DNA of 64,000 nucleotides. It comes from Streptomyces rubradiris. GTDB taxonomy: Bacteria; Actinomycetota; Actinomycetes; Streptomycetales; Streptomycetaceae. A program made the translations under genes and the position numbers. Position 1 is the first letter of the stretch, and the number at the start of each line of letters is the position of its first letter. The DNA lies in the NCBI RefSeq assembly GCF_016860525.1, contig NZ_BNEA01000015.1, positions 4,323,501 through 4,387,500 of the forward strand, read 5' to 3'. Shown one piece after another: positions 51,189-60,221 of this stretch. Under the pieces are notes generated by a model. It did not search any database. It was not told where the DNA came from and worked only from the letters and a program-made list of their open reading frames with translations.

Positions 51189-54100
51189 ATGCGGTACAGA
51201 ATCCTGGGCGTGACCCAAGCGGCGGACGACCAGGGCACTGCCGTACCCGTCGGCGGGCGCCGGCTGCGTACGCTGCTCGCCGCCCTGGCCCTGCGGCCCG
51301 GCCGTACCGCCACCCCCGAGACCCTCATCGACGAGATCTGGGCGGACGCCCCGCCGCAGGACGCCCCCGCCGCCCTCCAGGCCCTCGTCGGCCGGCTCCG
51401 CCGCGCCCTCGGCCGGGACGCCGTCACCTCCACGACGGGCGGCTACCGCCTCGAAGCCGCCCCGGACGATGTCGACCTGCACGTCTTCGAGCGGCTCACC
51501 CACGCCGGCACCGCCGCCCTCGCCGCCGGCGACCCGGCCGCCGCCCACCGCACCCTCACCGAGGCCCTGTCCCTCTGGTACGGCCCCGCCCTCGCCGACC
51601 TGCCCGACCGCACCGCCGCCGCCCGCCCCGAGGCCCTGCGCCTGGAGGCGGCCCGCGCCCGCGCCGCCGCCGCCCTCGGCCTCGGCCGCGCCCAGGAGGT
51701 CGTACCCGAGCTGCGGGAACTGACCGCCGCCCACCCCTACGACGAGCCGCTGCGCGTCCTGCTCATCCGCGCCCTGCGCGACACGGGCCGCACCGCCGAC
51801 GCCCTCGCCGCCTACGAGTCCGCCCGCCGCACCCTCGCCGACACCCTCGGCACCGACCCCGGCCGGGAGCTGAAGGACCTGCACGCGGCGCTGCTCAGAC
51901 AGGAGCACCCCACAGTCCCGCAGTCCCCCACAGTCCCGCAGTCCCCCACAGTCCCGCAGTCCCCCACCACCCCGGAGCGCCCTACCGCGGCGCCCCTCAC
52001 CCGCGCGCACCCGCCCCGCCGCGCCGGGAACCTCCGCCCCCGGCTGACCTCCTTCGTCGGCCGGGGACCGGAACTGGAGGCCATCCGCTCCGACCTGCGC
52101 CGGGCCCGCCTGGTGACGCTCACCGGACCGGGCGGCTCCGGGAAGACGCGCCTGGCCGAGGAGGCCGCCGCGGCCCACCCCTCGGCCTGGCTGGTCGAGC
52201 TGGCCCCGCTCGACCGGCCGGAGGCGGTCCCCGGCGCGGTGGTCAGCGCGCTCGGTCTGCGCGAGACCGTGCTGCTGACCAACGAGCTGGGCCTCCCGCA
52301 GGCCGACCCCACGGCCCTGCTGGTCGAGTACTGCGCCCCGCGCGGCCTGCTCCTGGTCCTCGACAACTGCGAACACGTCATCGGCGCGGCGGCCGCCCTC
52401 GCCGAGACCCTCCTCACCCGGTGCCCGGGGCTCACGATCCTCGCCACCAGCCGGGAACCCCTGGGCGTCCCCGGAGAGTCGGTGCGCCCGGTCGAGCCCC
52501 TCGTCCCGGAGCAGGCGCACCGCCTCTTCGCCGAGCGCGCGCGGGCCGTCCGCCCCGACGCCGACGCGGTGCTCGGTGACACCGAGGCCGTCGCGGAGAT
52601 CTGCCGTCGCCTGGACGGGTTGCCGCTCGCCATCGAGCTGGCCGCCGCCCGGCTCCGGCTGCTGACCCCGCGGCAGATCGCCGACCGCCTGGACGACCGC
52701 TTCCGCCTGCTCACCTCCGGGAGCCGCACCGCCCTGCCCCGCCAGCAGACGCTGCGCGCGGTCGTCGACTGGTCCTGGGACCTGCTGGACGAGCGGGAGC
52801 GGACGGTACTGCGCGAGGTGTCGGTGTTCGCCGGCGGCTGGGACCTCGCGGCGGCCGAGGCCGTGTGCACCGGCCCCGCCGCCGACCTGCTCGGCGCCCT
52901 GGTCGACAAGTCCCTGGTGGTCGCCGCCCCCTGCGCCCCGGACGGCACCGGCACCGGCATGCGGTACCGCATGCTGGAGACCATCCACGAGTACGCCACC
53001 GAGCGCGCGGCCGAACTCCCCGCGGTGCGCGCGGCGGCCGAGCGACGCCACCGCGCCTGGGTGCGCTCGCTGGTGGAGGAGGCCGGCCCGCAGCTGCGGT
53101 CGGCGGCCCAGCTGCCCTGGTTCTCCCGCCTGGAGACCGAGCTGGACAACGTCCGCGCGGCCCTGGACCGCGCGGTCCGCGCGGGCGACGAGGCCGAGGC
53201 CGGCGCCCTGGTGCTGGCCATCGGCTGGTTCTGGTGGCTGCGCAGCCACCGCCAGGAGGCGGTGTCCTGGGTACGGCTGGTGCTCCGCCTGGGCGCCGCC
53301 CTGGACACCCTGCCCGCGGGCGCGCCGACCGCCGGGCTGATGGCCCGGGTGGCGTCCGCCGACCCGGTGGGCGCCTTCCTCGCCGACCCCGACGGCCAGG
53401 CCCGGCACCCGCTGAACGAGCTGCGGACCGACCTGCGCATGCTCGACCTGTTCCTGACCGCGGAGTCGCACGCCGACCACCTTGCGGGCGACGAGCGGGC
53501 CCCGGAGTACGTCGCGCGCGTGCGGCGCGCCTACGAGCGCGGCGGCCCTCAGGCCGCCCGGTTCCCCGGCATCCTCTGGCCGCTGACCACGTACTACCTG
53601 GGCGGCCCGGCCGACGTCCGGCCGAACCTGTCGGCGTCCGTCACCAACGCCCGCAGGTACGGGGGCGACTGGGAACTCGCCGTCGCCCTGATGTACCGCG
53701 CCCACGTCACCGTCGACACCTCGGGCAATCTTGAGGGCGTCGACGAGGACCTGGCCGAGCTGCGGCACCTCGGCCGGCGCGTCGGCGACCGCTGGATGCT
53801 CGCCCAGGTGTGCGGCGCGGCCGGCGAGGCGGCCATGGCACGCGGCCGGTACGACGAGGCACGCGCCGAGTACGAGGAGGGGCTGCGCCTCGCCTACGAG
53901 GTCGGCGCGGACGCCGAGGCGCCGTTCCTGATCGCCCGGCTCGCCGAGATCCACTACCGCTCCGGCGACCGGGACGGCGCGCTGGCCGCCCTGGACGAGG
54001 CGGAGTCGGCCGCCGAACGGTACGCGGTGCCGGAGTCACGGGCCTTCGTCCTGCTGCTGCGCGCCCACATCGCCCGCACGGACGGAGACCTCGACCGGGC

Positions 54101-54566
54101 CCGCGAACTGCTCCGGTCGTCCTGCGCGCTGGTCGGGGACGGCAGCACCGCGCCCCCGCAGTTCGTGGCGGCCCAACGGGTGGTCGAAGGGTTCGTCGTC
54201 GCCGACGAGTCGGGCCTGGCCCAGGGCCTGCGGGTGCTGGCGAAGGCCCTGCGCGAGGCCGTGGACCACCGGTGCGCCGAGGCGGTCACCGCCGGTCTGA
54301 CGGACGCGGCGGCCTGCCTGCTGGCCCGGTACGGCGATCTGGCGCTCGCCGTACGGCTGTTCACCGCCGCGGACCGCTGGCGCGCGGGTGTCCCGCGGCC
54401 CGAGCCGGAGCGCGCCGAGGCCGCCCGGGTGCACGCCGGCGCCCGCGCGGCCCTCGGCCCCGACCGCCACGCCGCCGAGTGCGCCCGGGGCGCCTTGCTC
54501 GACGCGGCGGACGTCCTGCGGGAACTGGAAGCGGCGACGGAGGCGAGCCGTACGGCCGCCGGGTGA
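51189..54566 (+). CDS. AfsR-like BTAD regulator with NB-ARC ATPase and TPRs
   Basis: 1125 residues from ATG 51189. OmpR-type DNA-binding domain (about 1-90), bacterial transcriptional activation domain (95-245), a TVPQSP repeat linker, an NB-ARC/STAND ATPase with Walker A LTGPGGSGKTRLAEE and Walker B LLLVLDNCEH, then TPR-like repeats to the C-terminus. This is the large SARP architecture that activates antibiotic or developmental genes on an unknown signal. Its targets may include the adjacent genes; not shown. Confidence 0.92.
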   Translation: MRYRILGVTQAADDQGTAVPVGGRRLRTLLAALALRPGRTATPETLIDEIWADAPPQDAPAALQALVGRLRRALGRDAVTSTTGGYRLEAAPDDVDLHVFERLTHAGTAALAAGDPAAAHRTLTEALSLWYGPALADLPDRTAAARPEALRLEAARARAAAALGLGRAQEVVPELRELTAAHPYDEPLRVLLIRALRDTGRTADALAAYESARRTLADTLGTDPGRELKDLHAALLRQEHPTVPQSPTVPQSPTVPQSPTTPERPTAAPLTRAHPPRRAGNLRPRLTSFVGRGPELEAIRSDLRRARLVTLTGPGGSGKTRLAEEAAAAHPSAWLVELAPLDRPEAVPGAVVSALGLRETVLLTNELGLPQADPTALLVEYCAPRGLLLVLDNCEHVIGAAAALAETLLTRCPGLTILATSREPLGVPGESVRPVEPLVPEQAHRLFAERARAVRPDADAVLGDTEAVAEICRRLDGLPLAIELAAARLRLLTPRQIADRLDDRFRLLTSGSRTALPRQQTLRAVVDWSWDLLDERERTVLREVSVFAGGWDLAAAEAVCTGPAADLLGALVDKSLVVAAPCAPDGTGTGMRYRMLETIHEYATERAAELPAVRAAAERRHRAWVRSLVEEAGPQLRSAAQLPWFSRLETELDNVRAALDRAVRAGDEAEAGALVLAIGWFWWLRSHRQEAVSWVRLVLRLGAALDTLPAGAPTAGLMARVASADPVGAFLADPDGQARHPLNELRTDLRMLDLFLTAESHADHLAGDERAPEYVARVRRAYERGGPQAARFPGILWPLTTYYLGGPADVRPNLSASVTNARRYGGDWELAVALMYRAHVTVDTSGNLEGVDEDLAELRHLGRRVGDRWMLAQVCGAAGEAAMARGRYDEARAEYEEGLRLAYEVGADAEAPFLIARLAEIHYRSGDRDGALAALDEAESAAERYAVPESRAFVLLLRAHIARTDGDLDRARELLRSSCALVGDGSTAPPQFVAAQRVVEGFVVADESGLAQGLRVLAKALREAVDHRCAEAVTAGLTDAAACLLARYGDLALAVRLFTAADRWRAGVPRPEPERAEAARVHAGARAALGPDRHAAECARGALLDAADVLRELEAATEASRTAAG
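51911..51964 (+). repeat. 18-bp in-frame triplicate inside the BTAD regulator
   Basis: Three exact 18-bp units encoding TVPQSP each, in the linker between the activation and ATPase domains. Length-variable in principle without frameshift. Confidence 0.88.
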
Positions 54567-54573
54567 GCGGGGC

Positions 54574-56493
54574 CTACCGGCAGGTGAACCGGGACTCCGC
54601 CCAGTCCGCCAGCGCCACCCGGCCGAGGCCGTGGTCGTGCGGCTCCACCACCAGCCGTACGGTCCTGCGCCCGGTGAGGTCCACGTGGACGGGGACGGCC
54701 GGACCACGGCCCTTGACCACGCCGGACCGCCACAGCGGGACCCCGTCGGCGTGGACGGAGAAGGAGACCTTGCCGAGCCCGAGGGTCATGTCGTCCACGC
54801 CGGCCCACGCGTCGTACGCGGTGCACTGCCGGTTGAGGTCGACGGTGACGGAGGACTCGCCGTGCACGGTCACCCCGCGCGCGTACGACGTGCCGCCGAC
54901 CGACATGCCGTACCGCTGCCACACCCAGCTGCTCCCGGCCAGCCGGATCTCGGGCTCGGTGCCGTCACCGGAGGCGTCGAAACGCAGGGCGCTCAGCTCA
55001 TAGACGGTCGGCGCGGGTACCGGGGCCCGGGTCGGGGTGGGGGTCGGCTTCGGCGTAGGCGTCGGTTTCGGTTTCGGCTTCGGCTTCGGCGGGGGAACGG
55101 GGGCCGGCGTGGGCTTGGGTTTCGGCGTCGGCGTCGGAGTGGGAGTCGGAGTCGGTATGGGGGTGGCCGGCAGCGGTTCGGGGGCGTCGGCCACCGGCTT
55201 CGGGGACGAGGGCTCGGGCCGGGGCTTCGGGGAAGCGGGCACGGGCGCCGGCGGCTCGGAGCGCAGGACCGGTGCGGACTGCGACGGTCTGGCGGCGGCC
55301 TCCTTCACCGGCCGGTCGTCGTTCACCAGGGCGAGTGCGACGGCGGCGACGGCCACGGCGACCACGCCCGCCACGATGCCGGCCTTCACCGGCGCACCGA
55401 GCCCCTCGGCGGCCGCGGCCCCGCCCGCGCCGCCCGCGCCGCCCGCCCCGGCGGACGAGCCGGTGGCCGCGGCGGCGGCCCCCGCGGCCCCGGCCCCGGC
55501 GCCGCCGGCCACGATCCCGAGCGCCTTGGCGTACCCGGCGGCCCCGAACCAGCCGATGACCGCGACCGGGACGACCGCGGGGATGCCGCTCGCGACCTCC
55601 TCGATCTGCGCGGCGGCCAGCCGGCACCGGGCGCACTGCGCGAGATGCTCGCGCAGTCCCCGCTCGGCCCGGACGCGCAGCTTGCGGCGGGCGTAGGTGC
55701 CGAGCTGGTCGGCGTAGCGGGCGCACTCCTCGTCGGCGGTGAGGGCCGTGCTGACGTGGGCCTGGAGGTAGGCCTGCTTCAGTCCTTCCCGGGCGCGGCT
55801 GGCGAGCACCCGGGTGCCGTTGGCGTCCAGCCCGAACAGGACGGCCACCTCGCTCGGGGACTCGTCCTCCACCTCGGTGTGCCACAGCACGGCCTGCCAG
55901 CGCTCGGGCAGGGAGCGGAAGGCCCGCATGGCCAGGGACTGCTCGGCCTCGTGCAGGGCGCGCACGTCGGCGCCCAGGTCGAGCGCGGCGGCGTCGGACG
56001 CCTCGGCGGCGCGCGCGGCCTGCTGGGCGAAGACGGCGAAGTCGTCGACGAGCTGCTCGCGCCGGGCGGACTTGGCCCAGTGCGCGGCGACGCGGCGTAC
56101 GGAGGTCAGCAGGTAGGCCCGTACGGCGTGCTCGGGCCCGGCGCCGCCGCGCACCGCCTGGAGCATCCGGGCGAACACCTCGGCGGTGAGGTCGTCGGCG
56201 GTGTGGGCGTCCCGGCAGCAGGTCCGCGCGTACCGGCGTACCGCGTCGGCGTGCCGCCGGTACAGCTCCTCGTAGGCGGAGTCGTCACCGGCCCGCATCC
56301 GGCCGATCAGTTCACCGTCGGCGGCCGGCGCCTCCCGGGGCGGCGGCAGCACGCTGCCGTCCCGCTGAGCGGGCACGCCGCCGTCCCCGCGCGCACGGGG
56401 TCCGCCCTGGCTGGGTACGTACGGCGAGGCCGGCCCGCGCGTCTCCGCGCCGCCGTCGTCCCCGCGTGACCCGTCCCACCCGTCAGCGCTCAT
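54574..56493 (-). CDS. ECF sigma factor fused to zinc-finger, membrane and carbohydrate-binding-like domains
   Basis: 639 residues. ECF sigma2 and sigma4 regions at about 60-235 (YEELYRRHADAVRRYARTCC, LTAEVFARML, LPERWQAVLWH). A zf-HC2-like REHLAQCARC at about 285-294 is followed by an Ala/Gly-rich hydrophobic region, a membrane helix (AGIVAGVVAVAVAAVALAL), a Pro/Thr/Lys-rich spacer and an NPCBM-like outer domain (about 490-639). So sigma, anti-sigma-like anchor and wall sensor are in one chain. Convergent with the BTAD gene, 7 nt apart. Confidence 0.87.
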   Translation of the reverse strand: MSADGWDGSRGDDGGAETRGPASPYVPSQGGPRARGDGGVPAQRDGSVLPPPREAPAADGELIGRMRAGDDSAYEELYRRHADAVRRYARTCCRDAHTADDLTAEVFARMLQAVRGGAGPEHAVRAYLLTSVRRVAAHWAKSARREQLVDDFAVFAQQAARAAEASDAAALDLGADVRALHEAEQSLAMRAFRSLPERWQAVLWHTEVEDESPSEVAVLFGLDANGTRVLASRAREGLKQAYLQAHVSTALTADEECARYADQLGTYARRKLRVRAERGLREHLAQCARCRLAAAQIEEVASGIPAVVPVAVIGWFGAAGYAKALGIVAGGAGAGAAGAAAAATGSSAGAGGAGGAGGAAAAEGLGAPVKAGIVAGVVAVAVAAVALALVNDDRPVKEAAARPSQSAPVLRSEPPAPVPASPKPRPEPSSPKPVADAPEPLPATPIPTPTPTPTPTPKPKPTPAPVPPPKPKPKPKPTPTPKPTPTPTRAPVPAPTVYELSALRFDASGDGTEPEIRLAGSSWVWQRYGMSVGGTSYARGVTVHGESSVTVDLNRQCTAYDAWAGVDDMTLGLGKVSFSVHADGVPLWRSGVVKGRGPAVPVHVDLTGRRTVRLVVEPHDHGLGRVALADWAESRFTCR

Positions 56494-57513
56494 CGCGGAA
56501 AGCCCCCGACACCGACCCAGCCCAACCCGTCACCGGCTCAGACTGCCATACCCCACCCCGCCGAGCGCCCCCGCGCATCCCATCCACTCATCCGAGCGCA
56601 CTTACCCACACTCCCCCGAACACCCGTTGCACACCGCAGAGTTACCCCACCAGCACCAGCCCGACTGGCGCTACGTCGACTGGGCGGGGCCGCCCGAAGG
56701 ACTGCCGGTCCAGGGCCGCTGCGGAGCACTGCCCGGCGATCCGTCGTGCTGCGGCGACTGGGGCAGCGTCGCTTGGTGAGCCGCTGCGGCCAAGACCGGT
56801 CGGCAACGCCGTCCAGCCGCTGCGCTACGGCCTCCGGCCTGCTGATGCCCTGCGGCCTTGTCACAGCGCTGTCCGGAAGACCGCTGGGCCACGGTCACTG
56901 GACGACGCCGTCTGGAGGGCTGCCGTGCCGGCGCTGCCCGACGACCCGTCGCGCCACGCCCACTGAGCAACGCCGCCCGAAGGGCTGCCGGTCCAGGGCC
57001 GCTGCGGAGTACCGCCCGACGGGCTGTGGTGCTACGGCGTCGGGGCGGGGCCGTCCGGAGGAGTTGAGCCACGGCCGCTGCGGAGTACCGCCCGGCGGTC
57101 CGTCGTGCTGCGGCGACCGGGGCTGCGCCGACCGGTGAGCCGCTGCTCCAGGACCACCCGGCAACGGCGCGGCGGCTCGCCGCTACCCCCGACCACCGGC
57201 ACCGGTCTTCCCGACCCCCGCCGACCAGCATCCGCCCCTCGGCCCCCAGCGCCGGCACCCGGCATCCGCCTCTCGGCACCCAGCGCCCGCCTCTCGCCTC
57301 CCGGTACCCGGCATCCGCCTTCCGGTACTCGGCATCCGCCTCCCGGCACCCGACCCCGGCAGCGCCGCCCGCGGCTCCCGTATCCGACGCCCGAGCCCCC
57401 GCAGCCGCCGACGGCGAACGCGCCCCACAGGGGCCACCCGCACCCGACCGCGATAGCCGCACGGGTGGTGCGGGTGGGAACACGAATCCGCCGAAGGCGA
57501 AGCCGAGCCGCGC
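56494..57513. repeat. Kilobase repeat-rich spacer between sigma gene and atrA
   Basis: 1,020 bp, no supported gene. Two long imperfect copies of a GC-rich unit (about 56690-56770 and 56980-57140, sharing GAAGGxCTGCCGGTCCAGGG and CCGTCGTGCTGCGGCGAC) and, at about 57240-57355, short tandem units of the form CGGCACCCGGCATCCGCCT with variants. Open frames on both strands run through these repeats and encode Arg/Pro-rich low-complexity sequence only. Confidence 0.6.
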
Positions 57514-58335
57514 TTACGCCGACGCCGACGCGGACGCGGACGCCGACGCCGGCCGCGACCGAAGCCCCTCCAGCAGGATGTCCAGCAACCGGGCCGAAGC
57601 CGCCGCCTGCTGCGCCGCATCCGGCAGGGACGGCGCCGCCGTGGCGATCACCAGCAGCACATCCCCCACCGACACATCCGCCCGCAGCTCACCCGCCGCC
57701 CGAGCCCGCTCCACCAACTGCCCGACCACGTCGAGCAGCGCCCCGGCCCCGGCGTCGTCGGCCCCCAGCGGGGACTCGTCCGGCACCAGCCGCAGCTCAC
57801 CGTTCCCCGGCTGCACCCGCTGCTGAGGCACCCGAGCCTCCTCGCCCGACGCTCCGGACGCGTCAGACGTACCCGCCGCCCCCGACCCGTCCGAACCGGC
57901 GGAGCCGACCCGGAGCACCTGCGGCGGCAGCAACCGCCCCGCCCCCGACGCCACCGATGTCCGCAGGAACCGCGACAGCGCCGACCACGGCTCGTCCTCC
58001 TGCCCGAGCGCGGCCCGCGCCTGCTCGGTCAGCCGGGCGGTCTCCTCCTCGGCGATCCGCCGGACCAGCACGTCCTTGCTGGGAAAGCGCCGGTACACCG
58101 TGCCGACCCCGACCCGGGCGCGCCGCGCCACGTCCTCCATCGGCGCGCCGTACCCCAGCTCGCCGAACACCTCACGCGCCGCGCGCAGCACGTGTTCCAG
58201 ATTGCGCTGCGCGTCGACCCGCAGCGGAGTGGTCCGCGCCCCGTCCGCGCGTCCCGTGCCCGCCGCCGTACTCATCGTTCTGCCGCCGGGTGCGATGGCG
58301 GTAGCCGATGCCCAATGCGTGTCCTGAACATGCAT
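57514..58335 (-). CDS. atrA: TetR-family regulator AtrA
   Basis: Global activator of antibiotic and development genes in Streptomyces (actII-ORF4 in S. coelicolor). 273 residues from ATG 58335 (MHVQDTHWASA), GGGGGA upstream. TetR_N domain at about 40-90 with MEDVARRARVGVGTVYRRFPSKDVLV; a Ser/Gly/Ala-rich insert lies near 150-180. Identity as AtrA is supported by the divergent NADH-dehydrogenase neighbour, the same arrangement as SCO4118/SCO4119. Confidence 0.87.
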   Translation of the reverse strand: MHVQDTHWASATAIAPGGRTMSTAAGTGRADGARTTPLRVDAQRNLEHVLRAAREVFGELGYGAPMEDVARRARVGVGTVYRRFPSKDVLVRRIAEEETARLTEQARAALGQEDEPWSALSRFLRTSVASGAGRLLPPQVLRVGSAGSDGSGAAGTSDASGASGEEARVPQQRVQPGNGELRLVPDESPLGADDAGAGALLDVVGQLVERARAAGELRADVSVGDVLLVIATAAPSLPDAAQQAAASARLLDILLEGLRSRPASASASASASA

Positions 58336-58678
58336 GTGTTTCCCCCGGTAATGACGTCTCCCCCCGGAGACTCCCCGCCACTGGCTGCGAAGCGCGCGGA
58401 ACGGGCATCGGTTCCGACCGGATCCGCCCGTCGCGGGCCCGTTCGACCACATTCCCTACACTCCGTCGACACACGAACATAGTTGAGAGGCAGTCAATTC
58501 AGAAGGGGCAGGTTCCGTACAGTGCGCCCCCCGATCGGAGTACGGGACGTGTACGTCCCGATTCCCTCCCTTCCCGCCCACTCGCCCGCCCCCGCTGACC
58601 TGCCCCGTTTTCTCCCGACCGGGCACCCCGGCCGGTCCCGCGCGCACCCGGCCGCCGGTCACACAAATTGCCGGGCCT
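58336..58678. promoter_or_regulatory. atrA-ndh divergent promoter region
   Basis: 343 bp. Contains the inverted repeat GGAACGGGCATCGGTTCC (58398-58415, arms GGAAC/GTTCC), a candidate AtrA site given that TetR regulators often control a divergent gene. A half-match GGTTCC recurs at about 58512. Promoter hexamers not assigned. Confidence 0.5.
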
Positions 58679-60085
58679 GTGGACAAACACCAGCGGCGGG
58701 TGCGTCATGGGATGGTGAAGGAACGTGCGCGCATTCTGGTTGTCGGCGGCGGCTACGTCGGGATGTACACGGCCCTGCGTCTCCAGCGGAAGCTGAAGGC
58801 CGAGCTGAACAGGGGCGAGGCCGAGATCACGGTCGTCACCCCCGATCCCTACATGACGTACCAGCCGTTCCTTCCCGAGGCCGCCGCCGGCTCGATCTCC
58901 CCGCGCCACGTCGTCGTACCGCTGCGCCGCGTCCTCGACCGGTGCCACGTCGTCGTCGGCGAGGTGACCTCCATCGACCACGCGGTGCGCACGGCCGCCG
59001 TCAGCACGCTCGCCACCGCCGACCGGGGCGGCTCCGCCGAGCTGTTCGGCTACGACGAACTGGTGCTCGCCCCCGGCTCGGTCTCCCGCGTCCTGCCCAT
59101 CCCCGGCCTCGCCGAGTACGGCATCGGTTTCAAGACCGTCGAAGAGGCCATCGGCCTGCGCAACCACGTGATCGAGCAGATGGACATCGCCTCCTCCACC
59201 CGCGACCCCGCGCTCCGCGACGCCGCCCTCACCTTCGTCTTCGTCGGCGGCGGCTACGCGGGCGTCGAGGCCCTCGGCGAACTGGAGGACATGGCCCGCT
59301 ACACCGCGCGCCACTACCACAACCTCCGCCCCGAGGACATGAAGTGGATCCTCGTGGAGGCCACCGACCGGATCCTGCCGGAGGTCGGCCCGGAGATGGG
59401 CCGCTACACCGTCACCCAGCTACGCCGCCGAAACATCCAGGTGCTGCTGAACACCCGCCTGGAGTCCTGCGCCGACCGGGTCGCCGTCCTCAGCGACGGC
59501 CAGCGCTTCCCGACCCGCACGCTCGTGTGGACGGCCGGCGTCAAACCGCACCCGCTGATCGCCGCCACCGGCCTGCCGCGCACCGACCGCGGCCGGCTCC
59601 GCTGCACTGCCCAGCTCACCGTCGACGGCGCCGAGCACGCCTGGGCCGCGGGAGACGCCGCCGCCGTCCCCGACGTCACCGCCGCCGAACCCGGCGCCGA
59701 GACCGCGCCCAACGCCCAGCACGCGGTCCGTCAAGCCAGGGTGCTGGGGGACAACATCGCGCACGCGCTGCGCGGCGAGCCCCTGGAGACGTACGCCCAC
59801 CGGTACGCCGGCTCCGTCGCCTCCCTCGGCCTGCACAAGGGCGTCGCCCAGGTCTACGGCCGGAAGCTGAAGGGCTACCCGGCCTGGTTCATGCACCGCG
59901 CGTACCACCTCAGCCGGGTGCCCACCGTCAACCGCAAGGCCCGGGTGCTCGCCGAATGGGCCCTCGCCGGGCTGTTCAAACGGGAGATCGTCTCGCTCGG
60001 CTCGCTCGAACATCCCCGCGCCGAGTTCGAACTGGCGGCCGGTGGAAAGCCTCCCCACAGCCCCTCCGACGACCCGAAGGGGTAG
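58679..60085 (+). CDS. Type II NADH dehydrogenase (NAD(P)/FAD-dependent oxidoreductase)
   Basis: 468 residues from GTG 58679; ATG 58712 is an equally possible start. Single-subunit NDH-2 type: FAD motif RILVVGGGYVGMYTA, NADH motif VFVGGGYAGVEALGELE, and AAGDAAAVPD for FAD. C-terminal basic/hydrophobic region (KLKGYPAWFMHRAYHL) resembles the membrane-associating part of NDH-2. Transfers electrons from NADH to quinone without proton pumping. Divergent from atrA. Confidence 0.9.
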   Translation: MDKHQRRVRHGMVKERARILVVGGGYVGMYTALRLQRKLKAELNRGEAEITVVTPDPYMTYQPFLPEAAAGSISPRHVVVPLRRVLDRCHVVVGEVTSIDHAVRTAAVSTLATADRGGSAELFGYDELVLAPGSVSRVLPIPGLAEYGIGFKTVEEAIGLRNHVIEQMDIASSTRDPALRDAALTFVFVGGGYAGVEALGELEDMARYTARHYHNLRPEDMKWILVEATDRILPEVGPEMGRYTVTQLRRRNIQVLLNTRLESCADRVAVLSDGQRFPTRTLVWTAGVKPHPLIAATGLPRTDRGRLRCTAQLTVDGAEHAWAAGDAAAVPDVTAAEPGAETAPNAQHAVRQARVLGDNIAHALRGEPLETYAHRYAGSVASLGLHKGVAQVYGRKLKGYPAWFMHRAYHLSRVPTVNRKARVLAEWALAGLFKREIVSLGSLEHPRAEFELAAGGKPPHSPSDDPKG

Positions 60086-60221
60086 TCCTGACCGGTCCCG
60101 GGAACTCCGCGCACCGTCGAGGCGTCTGACGGTTGTCGCCGTGGTCCGCCCCCCTGCCAGACTGCCCACGTCCCCGGACGAGCCCCCGCCCGCCCACAGC
60201 ACCCACGAGGCTTTTCCCACA

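Noticed and set aside
57183..57483. Arg/Gly-rich proteins in the repeat spacer on both strands
   Set aside because: Translations are low-complexity products of the short tandem repeats; no start with ribosome site.
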